From Eutreptiella sp. 'Long Island Sound 2002' (Eukaryota > Euglenozoa > Euglenophyceae > Eutreptiales > Eutreptiaceae), in contig OZ038385.1 in the NCBI GenBank assembly GCA_964036045.1, positions 15,335,240 through 15,399,239 on the forward strand: a stretch of DNA of 64,000 nt, in the 5' to 3' direction. This document shows, piece by piece, positions 55,313 to 64,000 of this stretch. Both the position numbers and the translations under genes were made by a program. Each line of letters starts with the position of its first letter. Positions within the stretch are counted from its first letter, which is position 1. Below the pieces are notes generated by a model. The model saw nothing but the letters and a program-made list of their open reading frames with translations. It did not search any database and was not told where the DNA came from.

Positions 55313-55562
55313 GCCTCGCTGCTCACCGAAGTGGGCGGGGGCATTCATGTGGAAGGGCTGACCGTTGATCACGTGACGGACTCGGCGTACGTGTCCCTGT
55401 CCACAACGGACAGCCCCAGTTATATCTACCGCATCAATCTGACCAGCTTCATCCCCTTCGGTGTGCACCAGCTGCAGATGCGCGCGGGGCATCCGGAGAA
55501 AGTGTACCAGCTGCAGCACGACCCCGCACATCGGCAGCTGTTTGCGCTCACCGTGGTGGCAG
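55313..55562 (+). CDS. Exon 10: propeller-like segment, final blades
   Basis: The exon encodes [55 protein letters not shown] and [10 protein letters not shown], reminiscent of NHL/YVTN-type blades in which each strand set reports a value and a position. The acceptor TCTGTGCAG is phase 0; the donor GTGGCAG|GTGTTG is phase 1. Confidence 0.7.
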
Positions 55563-55605
55563 GTGTTGTGCCCTTTGTGCCTACTGGGCCCACCGCGCAA
55601 CCGTC

Positions 55606-55641
<36 letters not shown>

Positions 55642-55866
55642 AATTACTGGCGTCGTTGTTGTTGTTGATGTTGTTGTTGTTGCTGCTGCTGCTATTGCTG
55701 CCACTGCTACTGTTGGTGTTGGTGGTGGTGGTGTTACGAATCGAGTGTTATGCCTCTCGTGCCTTGTGCCCTGTTGTGTGCGTCTACTTGCCCTTCGCGC
55801 CCCTCCCATTCCTGTATTCAGGCCAGCCGTTGGTCATTCTGATGCTGACGTACGCGGTGGTTGCAG
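55563..55866 (+). other. Intron 10, phase 1
   Basis: The intron is filled largely by a (GTT)n microsatellite. The chosen acceptor GGTTGCAG|TG at 55866 gives phase 1 and a continuous TIG start. The stronger-looking CCTGTATTCAG at 55822 would be phase 2 and has no matching donor, so this junction is less certain. Confidence 0.5.
55605..55735. repeat. (GTT)n microsatellite, partly degenerate
   Basis: GTT repeats with interspersed GAT, GCT and GGT triplets. Confidence 0.9.
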
Positions 55867-56084
55867 TGCAGCCGGGTCTCGCCGACACTGCCGGCGGCAC
55901 CCCGTTGATCGTGCAGGGCCTGGGCTTCACAAACACCACCCAAATGACCTGCGTGTTCCCGGGGGCGCAGCACGTCCCAGGCACCTTTTTGTCTTCCACA
56001 CAGGTGCTCTGCATGGCACCCACAGCCGACGTCAGTTCCTCTTGTGAAGGGGACCCTCTGGAGCTTGCGTTGATGCCGTGGCAG
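55867..56084 (+). CDS. Exon 11: IPT/TIG module
   Basis: The 73 residues read [45 protein letters not shown] and [11 protein letters not shown], matching the IPT/TIG pattern V-x-P-x-x-(G)-GGT-x-I-x-V-x-G-x-x-F and the Cys pair of the TIG fold. TIG modules are Ig-like folds found next to propellers, as in plexins. The donor CCGTGGCAG|GTGTGG is phase 0. Confidence 0.75.
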
Positions 56085-56214
56085 GTGTGGGGACGGCGGC
56101 GCGGGTGAGGGCCAGGCTTGCACTTGAATGAGAGGGGGGGCCACAGGGTCGAGTGGCAAATGCTTGTACGACCGGTTGGCGACGGTTGAGGCGACGATTA
56201 CAAAACCGTTGCAG

Positions 56215-56319
56215 ACGCAGTCGGCCCTGGAAGGATGCGGTTGGAGCGTGACTGAGAGTTACTGTTGTTGGGCTTCAACCGAAGGCCTGCAGGGCTCTGG
56301 GCTGCCGGACGTGGTCCAG
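56215..56319 (+). CDS. Exon 12: short Cys-rich exon
   Basis: The 35 codons encode EGCGWSVTESYCCWASTEG and PDVVQ. The donor GGTCCAG|GTGAGT is a perfect consensus, and both sides are phase 0. The acceptor is ACCGTTGCAG|ACGCAG; a second AG six bases on gives a two-codon-shorter form. It may finish the TIG module of exon 11 or be a small PSI-like insert. Confidence 0.55.
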
Positions 56320-56806
56320 GTGAGTGCATTTTGGCCCGCACGTTTTGGCCCGACCCGGTAGCTTCCTCTTCGGTCTGCCTGCCCCTGAGCTGGGGCTGTG
56401 TCTGTGTTTTGGTCAAGAGGAGCACACTAGGCCTGTTCGTAGGGGTTTTGAGAGTATTTTCGGTTGTGTTTGCTTCATAGTGCCTAAAGACAGGGGGGCA
56501 GACATTGGACAGACATGTGGTTGGGTGGTGCACCCAACAATGGTACGCCTGCACCGGGTGTGCATCCCGTGGGCATCCCAAAACAAAGTTTTCTGGACCG
56601 GGTGTGTATCCTAAGAAAACAAAGTGTATAACAAAGAAACAGGATGCACACCAGAAGAGAGTCCGGACCTGAGCCCTATTCTTCTCTGGTTACATGACAT
56701 TCTGCATACCTTTTGAACTCTTCGATGCAATGAAAGGCTGCCCTGCCGCTCCCGAGCTCTCTCCAACGGCTTTTCTTGTAGTCTTGTTTTGTTTTTGCAG
56801 TTCTCA

Positions 56807-56848
<42 letters not shown>

Positions 56849-56915
56849 TGTGTGTGCTGCACCTGTTTTGCTTGCACTGCCTGCCTGGCGGTGCTGTATG
56901 CCTGTGCATTCTCAG
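56320..56915 (+). other. Intron 12, phase 0
   Basis: The intron runs from GTGAGT to GTGCATTCTCAG. It contains a (CT)n run at 56810-56845 and otherwise unique sequence. Confidence 0.55.
56810..56845. repeat. (CT)n microsatellite
   Basis: About 18 perfect CT units upstream of the exon 13 acceptor; it may serve as part of the pyrimidine tract region. Confidence 0.9.
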
Positions 56916-56990
56916 GCCAAGCCTGCAGAAGTACGGCTGCTGGTCATCTTCAACACATCCTATTCACAGCAAGGCGCCAAGTCGTCACAT
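56916..56990 (+). CDS. Exon 13: end of a TIG/Ig-like module, tentative
   Basis: The 25 codons AKPAEVRLLVIFNTSYSQQG to KSSH fit the last two strands of a TIG module. The acceptor TGCATTCTCAG is good. The donor CACAT|GTTTTT is weak, but keeps phase 0 and joins to exon 14 (ETHNTRKLQ) as a normal inter-module linker. The frame runs on only 11 codons before a stop. Confidence 0.45.
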
Positions 56991-57572
56991 GTTTTTGACT
57001 GTCTGACGGCCTGAAGAGAGATGAGCACTCAGCGTTTTTCTAAGTGCCTGTTTATCGCGTTTACGTGTGTGTGTGCGCGCGCGCGTGTGTGCGTGCAATA
57101 AGGACATGCCAAAAAAGCTCCAGCAGTAATGGTCACAATCTTTGTGGTTGCGTCTGGCAAGGACGTAAACAGTCGATCTGGATGAGGACACTGCGTGTTG
57201 CGGTTACAGGGCTACAATTTGGTGGTCACACCGATTGGATGGTGAACCATGTGAAATGGCCGGCTCCGCGATGGCACCGAAAACCACACAAATCCCATTC
57301 TGAGAAGGCGCGATGTGGCAGGCAGTGTCCCATTTGAGTGCCGCCTTGAAATCACGGATCACGGCGCATTCTTGTGTGCCGAGTCTTCATCCAATGTTTC
57401 ACTCATCGACCACTCATCCTTTTCCCTCGCCACATGCACCGGTCGTCTTCAGTTGGTTCCCTTCTGCCCTCCACGGCTGTTGCCATGTTTCTCAACGCGA
57501 CGGCACGCAGCTGGTGTTGCCTGTCCCACAGGGGCCGCCGGCCACGCCACACGTGCCCCCTCTGTCCCACAG
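56991..57572 (+). other. Intron 13, phase 0
   Basis: The intron ends CTCTGTCCCACAG. A GT/GC alternating stretch lies at about 57065-57095. A frame at 57325-57480 (ECRLEITDHGAFLC) could be a missed exon but has no convincing splice sites. Confidence 0.45.
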
Positions 57573-57767
57573 GAGACACACAACACCCGCAAACTGCAGC
57601 GCGTCCCGACGCCGTCGGTCATCAGCGTGTCGCCCGGGCAAGGCCACCAGCAGATCCCGCAGTGGGTGCAGGTCTTCGGCTACGGGTTTGTGGATTCGGA
57701 CAACCTCCGCTGCAAGTTCAAGGCCCCGAATCACGAGGTCGTGGTGCACGCGGCCGAAGTCCTGTAC
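57573..57767 (+). CDS. Exon 14: IPT/TIG module, first half
   Basis: The 65 codons include PTPSVISVSPGQGHQQIP, WVQVFGYGFVDSDNLRCKF and HEVVVHAAEVLY, a clear TIG start and middle (P-x-V-x-x-V-x-P-x-x-G then V-x-V-x-G-x-G-F). The acceptor TGTCCCACAG and donor CTGTAC|GTAAGT are both strong and phase 0. Confidence 0.8.
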
Positions 57768-58700
57768 GTAAGTGCCACAGGTACTGCCCCCACGTGCGCT
57801 CTCCTGCGGCCGATGTGTGGCCGTGGGTCGGCCTCGACTGCGTTGCAGTGCATCGTCCCGACGTTGGGACATCAGAAGGCGCCGAAGCGAGGGACCGAGA
57901 CCCTGTTGGTATTTTCCACACAGCGCTCACGCTGTCACGAACCGCTACCGGGGAAGGGAATATTAGGAACAGGCGAATCTTGGAATGGCAAAATTTGGCA
58001 CAACAAAAGTGTGCCAAATTATGCCACGGTATTTGAGGTCCGACCCCATTTTTCTCCGTGTTTTTTTTAGCTCTCTTGGCATGCAAATTTCCATTGTGCC
58101 CAACAACAGACATCCACAAGCCTCCAGGACATAAGAGCAAGCATCCAAAAACCACCAAGAAACAACCACGACCGACCAAAGGCCCATAGGAAACGACAAC
58201 CACCATTCACGGTCCATGCTTGTTGTTGTGCCACAGTCTGGGGATTTTGTACCAAATTTTGCAGTAGTATTTAAGAATTGGTGTCAATTTTTGTCCGCAC
58301 CGAATTTCGCCGTTCCAAATATCGCACGTTCCTAATTTTCCCCTGCCCGGTATTTAACGTTCAAGTAACCGCCGTCGGCAAACCGCCCAGTTACCTTCGG
58401 CGGGTTAGGCACTGACCGGTGCAACCGGCATCCGTCAACCGCTGACGGTGGCTGGTTGGGTTCGCTGTCCTCAGGGAAAATTTTGTTTTGTGGCCTGACA
58501 ACCGGGCAGTCGGCACGCGGCAGTGCGGAGGGAGGCGCGGCGTGTCCAGCGAGCGGCAGTCGGTACTGTCATGTGTGTCTCTCGTGCGCGCATGCCAGAC
58601 GGCCGGGGCGCGCGTCGCGTGCGCATCCAGTCCGCAGGCTGACCTTGACGTGACGCGCCCACGTGCGCCGCCACCCACGCCACGCGGGTTCTGTGCAGAG
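57768..58700 (+). other. Intron 14, phase 0, containing a MITE
   Basis: The intron runs from GTAAGT to GTTCTGTGCAGAG and is nearly half filled by the TIR element at 57944-58351. Confidence 0.75.
57944..58352. mobile_element. MITE family with CCGGG ends flanked by TA, copy B
   Basis: The left end TA-CCGGGGAAGGGAATATTAGG and the right end, inverted, TA-CCGGGCAGGGGAAAATTAGG match almost throughout. The inverted match extends about 45 bp through GGAAC, GCGA and TTGGAA-GGC. TA on both sides is the target duplication of Tc1/mariner elements. There is no transposase frame; length is about 405 bp. This is the best-preserved of three copies. Confidence 0.85.
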
Positions 58701-58832
58701 ATCAAGTGCTTCCAGCCCGCCATCTCCGTCGTGATGGAGGACCCCACTGTGCTGGAGGTCGCCGTGGATGGGTACGTGTACTCCCAGTCCCATGTCCAGT
58801 ACGACGTGATCAGCGCGCCCTCTGGGCTGCAG
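58701..58832 (+). CDS. Exon 15: IPT/TIG module, second half
   Basis: The 44 codons IKCFQPAISVVMEDPTVLEV and GYVYSQSHVQYDVISAPSG complete the TIG of exon 14 (C-x-x-P, then V-x-V-x-x-x-x-x-YS). I use the acceptor CTGTGCAGAG|AT, which keeps phase 0; the donor CTGCAG|GTTTGG is phase 0. Confidence 0.7.
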
Positions 58833-59039
58833 GTTTGGCCTGCCTCTGCCCGTCGAGGCCCTCGGTGCTGCCGGCACACTGGTGGGGCCAAAGCACACCT
58901 CACCACGACCCACAAACCCGTCCCCCCTTTTAATCGCCGTGGCAGGGTGCTTGCACCCGGCGCTCAAGGATGTATTAGAAGTGCTGATAACGGTAGGAAG
59001 AGGGGGGACGAGGGGGGTTAACCCCCCCCCCCCTGGACC

Positions 59040-59140
59040 CCCTCCCAACCCAGATTTCACTGTGGGAAAGAATGAAATTTACAGAAGGACATATTGATTG
59101 TGGCCATTTTTGGTACACAAACTTTTGGGTCCCAGACAAC
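59040..59140. repeat. Dispersed repeat fragment, related to 1740-1860
   Basis: It shares AGAATGAAATTTACA, TTTTTGGTACACAAAC and TTTTGGGTCCCAGAC with the upstream copy in the same order. Confidence 0.6.
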
Positions 59141-60474
59141 CCCCCTCTTCTACCACATCCTTGTCCACCACAAGCAGAACCGGGGGTCCAACACCACAGC
59201 GGCTTTGGTGGACCTGTTTGGGTGACGAGAAGTTGACTGACGCCGCCAACTGCCGGGGGAACAGCAACACCCGAGGGCTTTCTCCCAAAACCCCCCCTTT
59301 ACCGCCCTCCAGACCCCTCGGGCCTACGTGCTGAAGAGCCGCAGTCATGGCGCCCACGCATCGGGGCGAACAACAGCACTACGGCCCGTTGGGTGCTTTG
59401 GGGTTTCCGCCAGAATTGCCTGTTTGTTTTTCTTCCACGTCTGAGCGCACAGGTTTGTTGCACTCCCCATTTCTGTGCAGTGGGCCCTGTGTTACATTCC
59501 CACATTGGATGTGGTCGTGAGCACCCGGCCAACTTCACGGTCTTGGCTTCTCACCGCACTCACCGACGGGAAAATGGGAATTTTTGCTACTCACCAACAC
59601 TCACCGCCACGGCGGCTAGTGCGGATGCTTGTAGGGGGAATTCAAGCAGAGCACAGTGGACGGCGTAATGCGCCAATGGTGCCCAGGCCCCCACTTGGAG
59701 AGAGGTCGCGAAGTTCAGCCGTCATGCATCTGACGCCTGAACTGGAGGGGACCGGTTCGACTCCTGCGAGTGGGAACACGTGTCGGGTGTCGGTGACCCC
59801 CGCTGTGGAGGAAAGGGAGGCTGCGCGGGACAAAGGGGCTGTGCACTGCTTGGGGGAGGGACAGTACGTGAGCAGGCATTGGGGCTGGCGGTCTTTTGCG
59901 GGGGAGAGCGCAGAGGGGACACTGCAGAGTCAGGGAACGTTCGTGGGGAAGCTGACGAAATCCCGTGAGACGAGGGCCTCCGACCAACAGCAGAAAGAAC
60001 AACGGACGGGAAGAGTCCAGATGGAAAGCGGGGGCATAGGGTGGGCTCAGTGTAGTGCTGGGCACCAACACGTGCGGCATGAAAGGGGGGGGGGGGTATG
60101 TGGCATCAAGGTGGAGTGAGTCTGCCGGTTGGTACTTCCGGGCGTACGTACGTGTGCGCCTTTTGATGAGGGAATCCTCCGCGTGGTTTCACCGCAACAG
60201 CCGGGGAAAATCATTTTCAGCAGGTGAGAGTGGGACAGTGGTCCCCCTGCTTACAGGCGCTGCTTCTGCTCCTTGGCGTCCCTCCCACGCCGGCGACCGC
60301 AATGCTGCACACAAAGTCCTTCCCGTGTGCTGATTTTGGCAAGGGAATTGTGGGAAAGATCTTCGACCTCTGGAAGACTGGAAAAGATGGTGCTGTGAAA
60401 ATTTTTTGTCCCATTTTCCTCCACCACATCCCACCACAACCCTCCACAATCCACATCCCGTGTGCTATGCCCGC

Positions 60475-60550
60475 TGTTTCCCCAACCCCCCAACCCAATT
60501 TCCCCCCATTTCCCCCATTTCCCTCCATTTCTCCCATTTTCCCCATTGTA
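60475..60550. repeat. CCCATTT pyrimidine minisatellite
   Basis: CCCATTT and TTTCCC words like those at 12620-12775. Confidence 0.6.
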
Positions 60551-60709
60551 CCAGACTCCAAAATCCTCGTTTGATGATTTGGTGAGTTCGCCGGCGGTGA
60601 GTGCGGATACCTGCCCCTCATCCGCGGTGCAATCCACTTCTACCCGTCCTCCAAGTGCGTGTTTGCGGACATTTCTGCATCGTTGCCCCGTGATGCCCCC
60701 TTCATGCAG

Positions 60710-60910
60710 GTCACTCCGGTGTCCCTGAGCCTGGCTGCGGCCAACGTCACCACGCTCCCCGCCCTGCAAGTCCGTGTGATCGACGTGCACGGGCTGCCGC
60801 TGCTGGCGTTCGACACGTCCGTGCGGGCCGTTCAAGTGCGGATCAGCCGCACCACCACCCAGTCCCTGATTGACATCACGGGCGATATGGGGGTGACGAG
60901 CGCAGGAGAG
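60710..60910 (+). CDS. Exon 16: Ig-like module, first half
   Basis: The 67 codons read VTPVSLSLAAANVTTLPALQ, VRVIDVHGLPLLAF, VQVRISRTTTQSLIDITGD and VTSAGE. The pattern V-x-V-x-D-x-x-G-x-x-L resembles Ig-like filler modules of bacterial and algal surface proteins. The acceptor CTTCATGCAG and donor GGAGAG|GTAGGC are both phase 0. Confidence 0.75.
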
Positions 60911-61009
60911 GTAGGCGTGGGAGGCCCTGGCATGGGGGTGTACGTGGAAGGGGCACGCCTGCAAAGGACCCGGCCCAGGCCGTGGCGCCGCTGGAGGGGG
61001 AGGGAGGGG

Positions 61010-61192
61010 GTCCAACAAAACTTTTCCCCCCAAAAGCGGCGCCACTTCCGACAGAAAAATTTTTCCCAGCACAAATTTTCCAACCAAAATTGTCCAACAA
61101 AAATTTCCAACATTTTTTTTTCCATCAACCCAACGAAAAATGAGGGGAATCTTTTCTAACAACATTTTTTTGTTGGAACTTTTTTGTTGGCC
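61010..61192. mobile_element. Small AT-rich foldback, possible MITE
   Basis: The left end CCAACAAAACTTTTCC and the right end, inverted, CCAACAAAAAAGTTCC enclose about 180 bp rich in AAAATTT words, in contrast to the GC-rich intron around it. No duplication was seen. Confidence 0.45.
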
Positions 61193-61554
61193 AAGAAGGA
61201 CGGGACGCCGGTTTATGCCCCCAATACCGTGACCAGCACCATTTTCAAGTCAGTGTAGATAGGTCCGCCTTGTGTCTTTTCTGTCTGTCCAAACAGTGGG
61301 CTGCACAATTTGCAGAGCAGGGCTACATCACCTCAAGGTATGTCCATGGACTGTGTGGACTGAGGAAACTCGACCCTCATCACACCCTCTCCTCAAACTA
61401 GTGCCTCCTTTAGTATGGAGAGCCAACTTGGGCCTTGTTTTTTCCTCTGATGAGTTGGCATTGTTCAAAATTTTGGGCCTGCCACTTTCACACAACTGAT
61501 TGTCCACAAGACCAAGGGTTGGGGGTGTTGCAGTTTCCCGTGTCTGATTGCCCT

Positions 61555-61890
61555 GCACCAAGTATGCCACGGTATTTTAAGGTCCAAAGCCATTTTCCTC
61601 GGTGTCATTAGTGCTCTTGGCATGCACACCTCCATTGTGCCCCACACTCCAGGAAATAAGAGCAACCATCCAAGCAGCCATCCAGAAGCCTCCGAGAAAT
61701 AACAGTAACCAACCAAAGGCCCACAGGAAATGACAACCATTCACGGTCCATGCTTCTTGTTGTGCCACAGTCTGGGGATTTTGTGCCAAATTTTGCAGTG
61801 GTATTTAAGAATTGGTGTCAATTTTTGTCCGCACCGAATTTTGCCATTCCAAATATTGCACGTTCCTAATTTCCCCCCCCGAAAGCAGCC
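61555..61890. mobile_element. MITE family with CCGGG ends, copy C, left end lost
   Basis: From TATGCCACGGTATTT to GCACGTTCCTAATTTCCC the sequence matches copy B in order, including GGCATGCA, CCAACCAAAGGCCCACAGG and CACGGTCCATGCTT. The left terminal repeat is missing or too diverged. Confidence 0.75.
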
Positions 61891-62305
61891 TGTGACCATC
61901 AACTGAAGGGCAGATTATAGCGCTGATAAGTTCTGCAAAAGGGTTGTGCATGCGACAGACTGTGATTGCGGTCAACCAACCAAAGGCAGTCGCCCTCCCG
62001 CTGTCGGTGTACATCAGCCGTCATAGGTGGCCTGCAGCCACGCCCCCTCTTTGGACCGCCCCCCACCCCCTCCCCAGACACATTGACATTGACCCATTGA
62101 CACCTCTGACTCGTGTGTGCGCACAACCGACAGAACCTGAAGAGCCTAAGCCCAGGCCGGATCAGGAGAGAGGGTCGGGGGGGCCAGAGCACGTGGCACG
62201 GTCAGCACGTTGGTGGTCTTGGCTGAATTGGGCTATGGCCCAATCTGACGGTCGGCAATGACCGCCGAGGTGAGGGACGCAGGGCCAGATAATGCGGACG
62301 TTGCA

Positions 62306-62588
62306 CCCTGACCCAGGGCTCCGTTTACAACTCAGCACCGGGGGGGGGGGGGGGCAATCCCCATCCCCCCTAGACCCACCCCCCCACCCCCCCTGCACCC
62401 ACCCACCCACCACCACCACCCCTAAAAAGATTGGGCCAAATTTTCTTTTAAGCCTTCGGCCAATCAAAAATTTTCTTTGGCGCTTTTGGCGCCAATTCGT
62501 TTAGACAAAATTATTTTCGGCGAGTCCAAAAACTTAGTAGCACTGGGGGGGGGGGGGCACCCCTTTTAAAAAGAGCCCCGCCCTAACC
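62306..62588. mobile_element. MITE family with CAGGGCTC ends, copy 2
   Basis: The element proper spans about 62314-62580. Ends are CAGGGCTCCGTTTACAAC and, inverted, CGGGGCTCTTTTTAAAAG. Flanking 8-mers CCCTGACC and CCCTAACC match at seven of eight positions, as expected for an aged hAT-type duplication. The interior matches 53621-53894. Confidence 0.7.
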
Positions 62589-62634
62589 ATTTAAGACCAG
62601 ACTGTCAAAGCCCCTACCCCTCTTTCTTGCACAG

Positions 62635-62934
62635 GCCATGTTCCACGACGTAGCCCTGTTCCAACCCCGCACGGGCCAGTACCTGGTCCAGTTGAGCAGC
62701 CCGGGGCTGCACGGGGCGCAGCTGGACCTCTACATCTCCGAGGGCGTCCCGCATGCGCTGCACATCCTGACGCAGCCCTCGGAGATCACCAACAACGTGG
62801 GGCCCCTGCAGAGCCAGCCGGTGCTGGAGCTGATGGACGCCGCGGGGAACCCCATCCCCGTGCTGCAGGGGGATGCAGTGGCGGTGATGGCGCGGTTCCA
62901 GCCCTCGTCCAACATGTCAGGAGGCAATGAGGAG
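62635..62934 (+). CDS. Exon 17: Ig-like module, second half, and start of the next
   Basis: The 100 codons AMFHDVALFQPRTGQYLVQL, SSPGLHGAQLDLYISEGVP, LHILTQPSEIT and PVLELMDAAGNPIPVLQGD complete the strand order begun in exon 16 (joined as SAGE-AMFHD) and open a further similar module (L-x-L-x-D-A-x-G-N-P). The acceptor CTTGCACAG and donor GAGGAG|GTGTGG are phase 0, so the gene continues downstream. Confidence 0.8.
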
Positions 62935-64000
62935 GTGTGGGAGAACCCCTGCAGCGTTTGTGGGGTGGCTTGGGGCGTTGTGGAGGATGGGCACAAACGG
63001 GCAGGCGCCTCAAACGGGAAATGTCACCTCTGCGTATATTGTATGTGTGTAGTGCGTGTGTAGTGCGGGCACTGCGCGTCTGTAGTGCGTATACAGTGGT
63101 GGTGCTGCGTCTGCATCGTGGGTGTATTGCGCTTCAGTGTGCTGTGCGTGAATGTGCTGCATTGTATTGTGTGTGTCCCGTGTGTGTCCCGTGTGTCAAT
63201 TGTGCTGTGCATGTACGGTGCTTTTATTGTGCGTGTATGATGTGTTGGCAATGCGTGGATACTCTGCCCTTCCCACTGCATGGGTGCAGCGGTCTGAGGT
63301 CTGGGGTCTGGAGATCAAAGCTGCCCAACCACTCTCTCCACCGCGTTAGTTTGTGTGCGGGGGAGGGGGCGGGGGCGGGGCACTGGGGTCCAGCGAATCG
63401 CCGGTCCGCCCTACGGGTGCGGCACGGGTCGGTTGAGTACTGCCAACCCGCCCTCCTGTGAGGGCAGGGGGGGAACCACCTGTCCACTGTGGCTCGTACA
63501 GCGGCGAGGTGGTATTGTACGTGCATTGTGCGGGTATTGTGTGTGTGTTGTGTGGGTGTTGTGTGGGTGTTGTGCATGTATTATGTGTGTATTTTATGTG
63601 GTTTGTGTGAGTAGTTTGTGTATTGTTTGTGTGTGTATTGTTTGTGTATTGTGTGTATATTGCGGATGTATGATGAGTGTTGTGTGTGTGTGTAGTGTGC
63701 ATGTATTATGTGTGTATCGTGTGCGTATTGTGTACATGTTGTGTACGTATTATGTGTGCATTGTGTGTGTGTGTGTGTGTTGTGTATGTGTTGTACATGT
63801 ATCGTGTGCGCATCGTGTATGTATTGTGCATGTATTGTGTATGTATATTGTGTCTGTATTGTGTGAGTGCGTGTAGTGTGTGTGCTGTGTGTGCTTTGCG
63901 CAGGTGCAGTGTGTGTATGTGCTGCTTGAAAGCCAAAATTGTATGCCACGCGCTGTCTCTGCGCTCACCCGACTCTGCACGGGCTTGTCGGGCTTGCAAG
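62935..64000 (+). other. Intron 17 (incomplete) with GT-rich low-complexity tract
   Basis: From about 63020 to 63920 the plus strand is a degenerate mix of TGTGTATTG, TGTGTG and GTGCTG words interrupted by a GC-rich segment at 63270-63500. An acceptor-like TTTGCGCAG at 63893-63901 opens a frame to the window end (VQCVYVLLESQN), which might be the next exon but cannot be judged. Confidence 0.5.
63020..63920. repeat. Degenerate (TGTGTAT)-type minisatellite
   Basis: Strong strand asymmetry, with T and G making up most bases on the plus strand. It is split into two parts by about 230 bp of ordinary sequence. Confidence 0.7.

Larger units (their letters stand above)
58833..60709 (+). other. Intron 15, phase 0
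   Basis: The intron runs from GTTTGG to CCCCTTCATGCAG. It carries the dispersed repeat fragment near 59040-59140, C runs and a CCCATTT minisatellite at about 60475-60550. No gene was seen. Confidence 0.6.
60911..62634 (+). other. Intron 16, phase 0
   Basis: The intron runs from GTAGGC to TCTTTCTTGCACAG. It contains an AT-rich foldback at about 61010-61192, a third copy of the CCGGG-type MITE at about 61555-61890 and the CAGGGCTC-type MITE at 62314-62580. A short frame at 61196-61248 was considered and rejected as an exon. Confidence 0.65.
3192..62934 (+). other. Giant multi-exon gene for a modular extracellular protein, partial at both ends
   Basis: Seventeen exons on the plus strand join with matching phases and no internal stop, giving about 6,126 residues. 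Junction phases in order are 0,1,1,1,1,1,0,2,0,1,0,0,0,0,0,0. Module order is RCC1 x14, PAN-like x2, Cys-rich module, fucolectin-like, Ser/Thr stalk, REJ-like, GAIN/GPS-like, TIG x2, EGF x about 40, propeller-like, TIG modules, Ig-like modules. All of these families are typical of secreted or cell-surface proteins. No signal peptide or membrane segment is seen, because the first exon opens at a phase-1 acceptor and the last ends at a donor, so both termini lie outside the window. That this is one gene is inferred from phase continuity and module logic; a split inside the 23-kb intron cannot be excluded. Confidence 0.7.

Noticed and set aside
59720-59790. GGTTCGACTCC, a tRNA B-box-like motif, and a similar GGTTCGAACCC near 7562
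   Set aside because: No paired T stem and no A box at the right distance in either case.
61196-61248. Possible exon encoding KDGTPVYAPNTVTSTIF
   Set aside because: It would end in phase 2 while exon 17 starts in phase 0, and exons 16 and 17 already join as a continuous module (SAGE then AMFHD).
63902-64000. Next exon of the giant gene (VQCVYVLLESQN onward)
   Set aside because: An acceptor-like site and open frame exist, but the sequence is cut by the window edge and shows no module pattern.

Overview
The window is nuclear DNA from a GC-rich eukaryote, most likely a unicellular alga or other protist. It has GT-AG introns, animal-like extracellular modules (RCC1, PAN/apple, fucolectin-like, REJ, GAIN/GPS, IPT/TIG, EGF), a non-LTR retrotransposon, small terminal-inverted-repeat (TIR) elements and long C or G homopolymer tracts. 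No bacterial operon, rRNA or intact tRNA is visible. I cannot name the lineage.

Nearly all host coding sequence fits one very large plus-strand gene that is cut at both window edges. I reconstruct 17 exons between 3192 and 62934 whose splice phases agree at every junction, giving about 6,126 residues. In order they encode 14 RCC1 repeats (3192-6440), two PAN/apple-like modules (8518-8751, 11743-11988), a Cys-rich module (12950-13174) and a fucolectin-type discoidin module (15847-16275). A single 12.9-kb exon (39652-52529) follows, with a Ser/Thr/Pro mucin-like stalk, a REJ-like region, a GAIN/GPS-like region ending in a His-Leu-Ser site, two IPT/TIG-like modules and about 40 EGF-like modules. 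The last exons (53120-62934) encode a propeller-like segment, further IPT/TIG modules and Ig-like modules. The exons of the adhesive modules at 8518-16275 are all flanked by phase-1 introns, the usual sign of exon shuffling. The likely product is a giant secreted or cell-surface adhesion or matrix protein.

The 23.4-kb intron 16276-39651 holds about 100 copies of a 47-bp hairpin-forming repeat, then a (ACACC)n array. Next comes a LINE of about 14.8 kb. Its leader contains about 55 copies of a 94-bp tandem repeat, followed by a frame-disrupted ORF1 and an intact 1,791-codon ORF2 (APE endonuclease, reverse transcriptase, RNase H, CCHC). Two 5'-truncated copies follow. Every LINE 3' end abuts (ACACC)n, and two of the three 5' junctions do too, suggesting insertion into this microsatellite. 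The other introns carry small TIR elements; two have perfect 8-bp target duplications, typical of hAT elements, and another family has TIRs flanked by TA.

No promoter, start codon with signal peptide, or polyadenylation site of the host gene can be placed. All splice sites and domain names come from reading the sequence and have not been checked by transcripts or profile searches.
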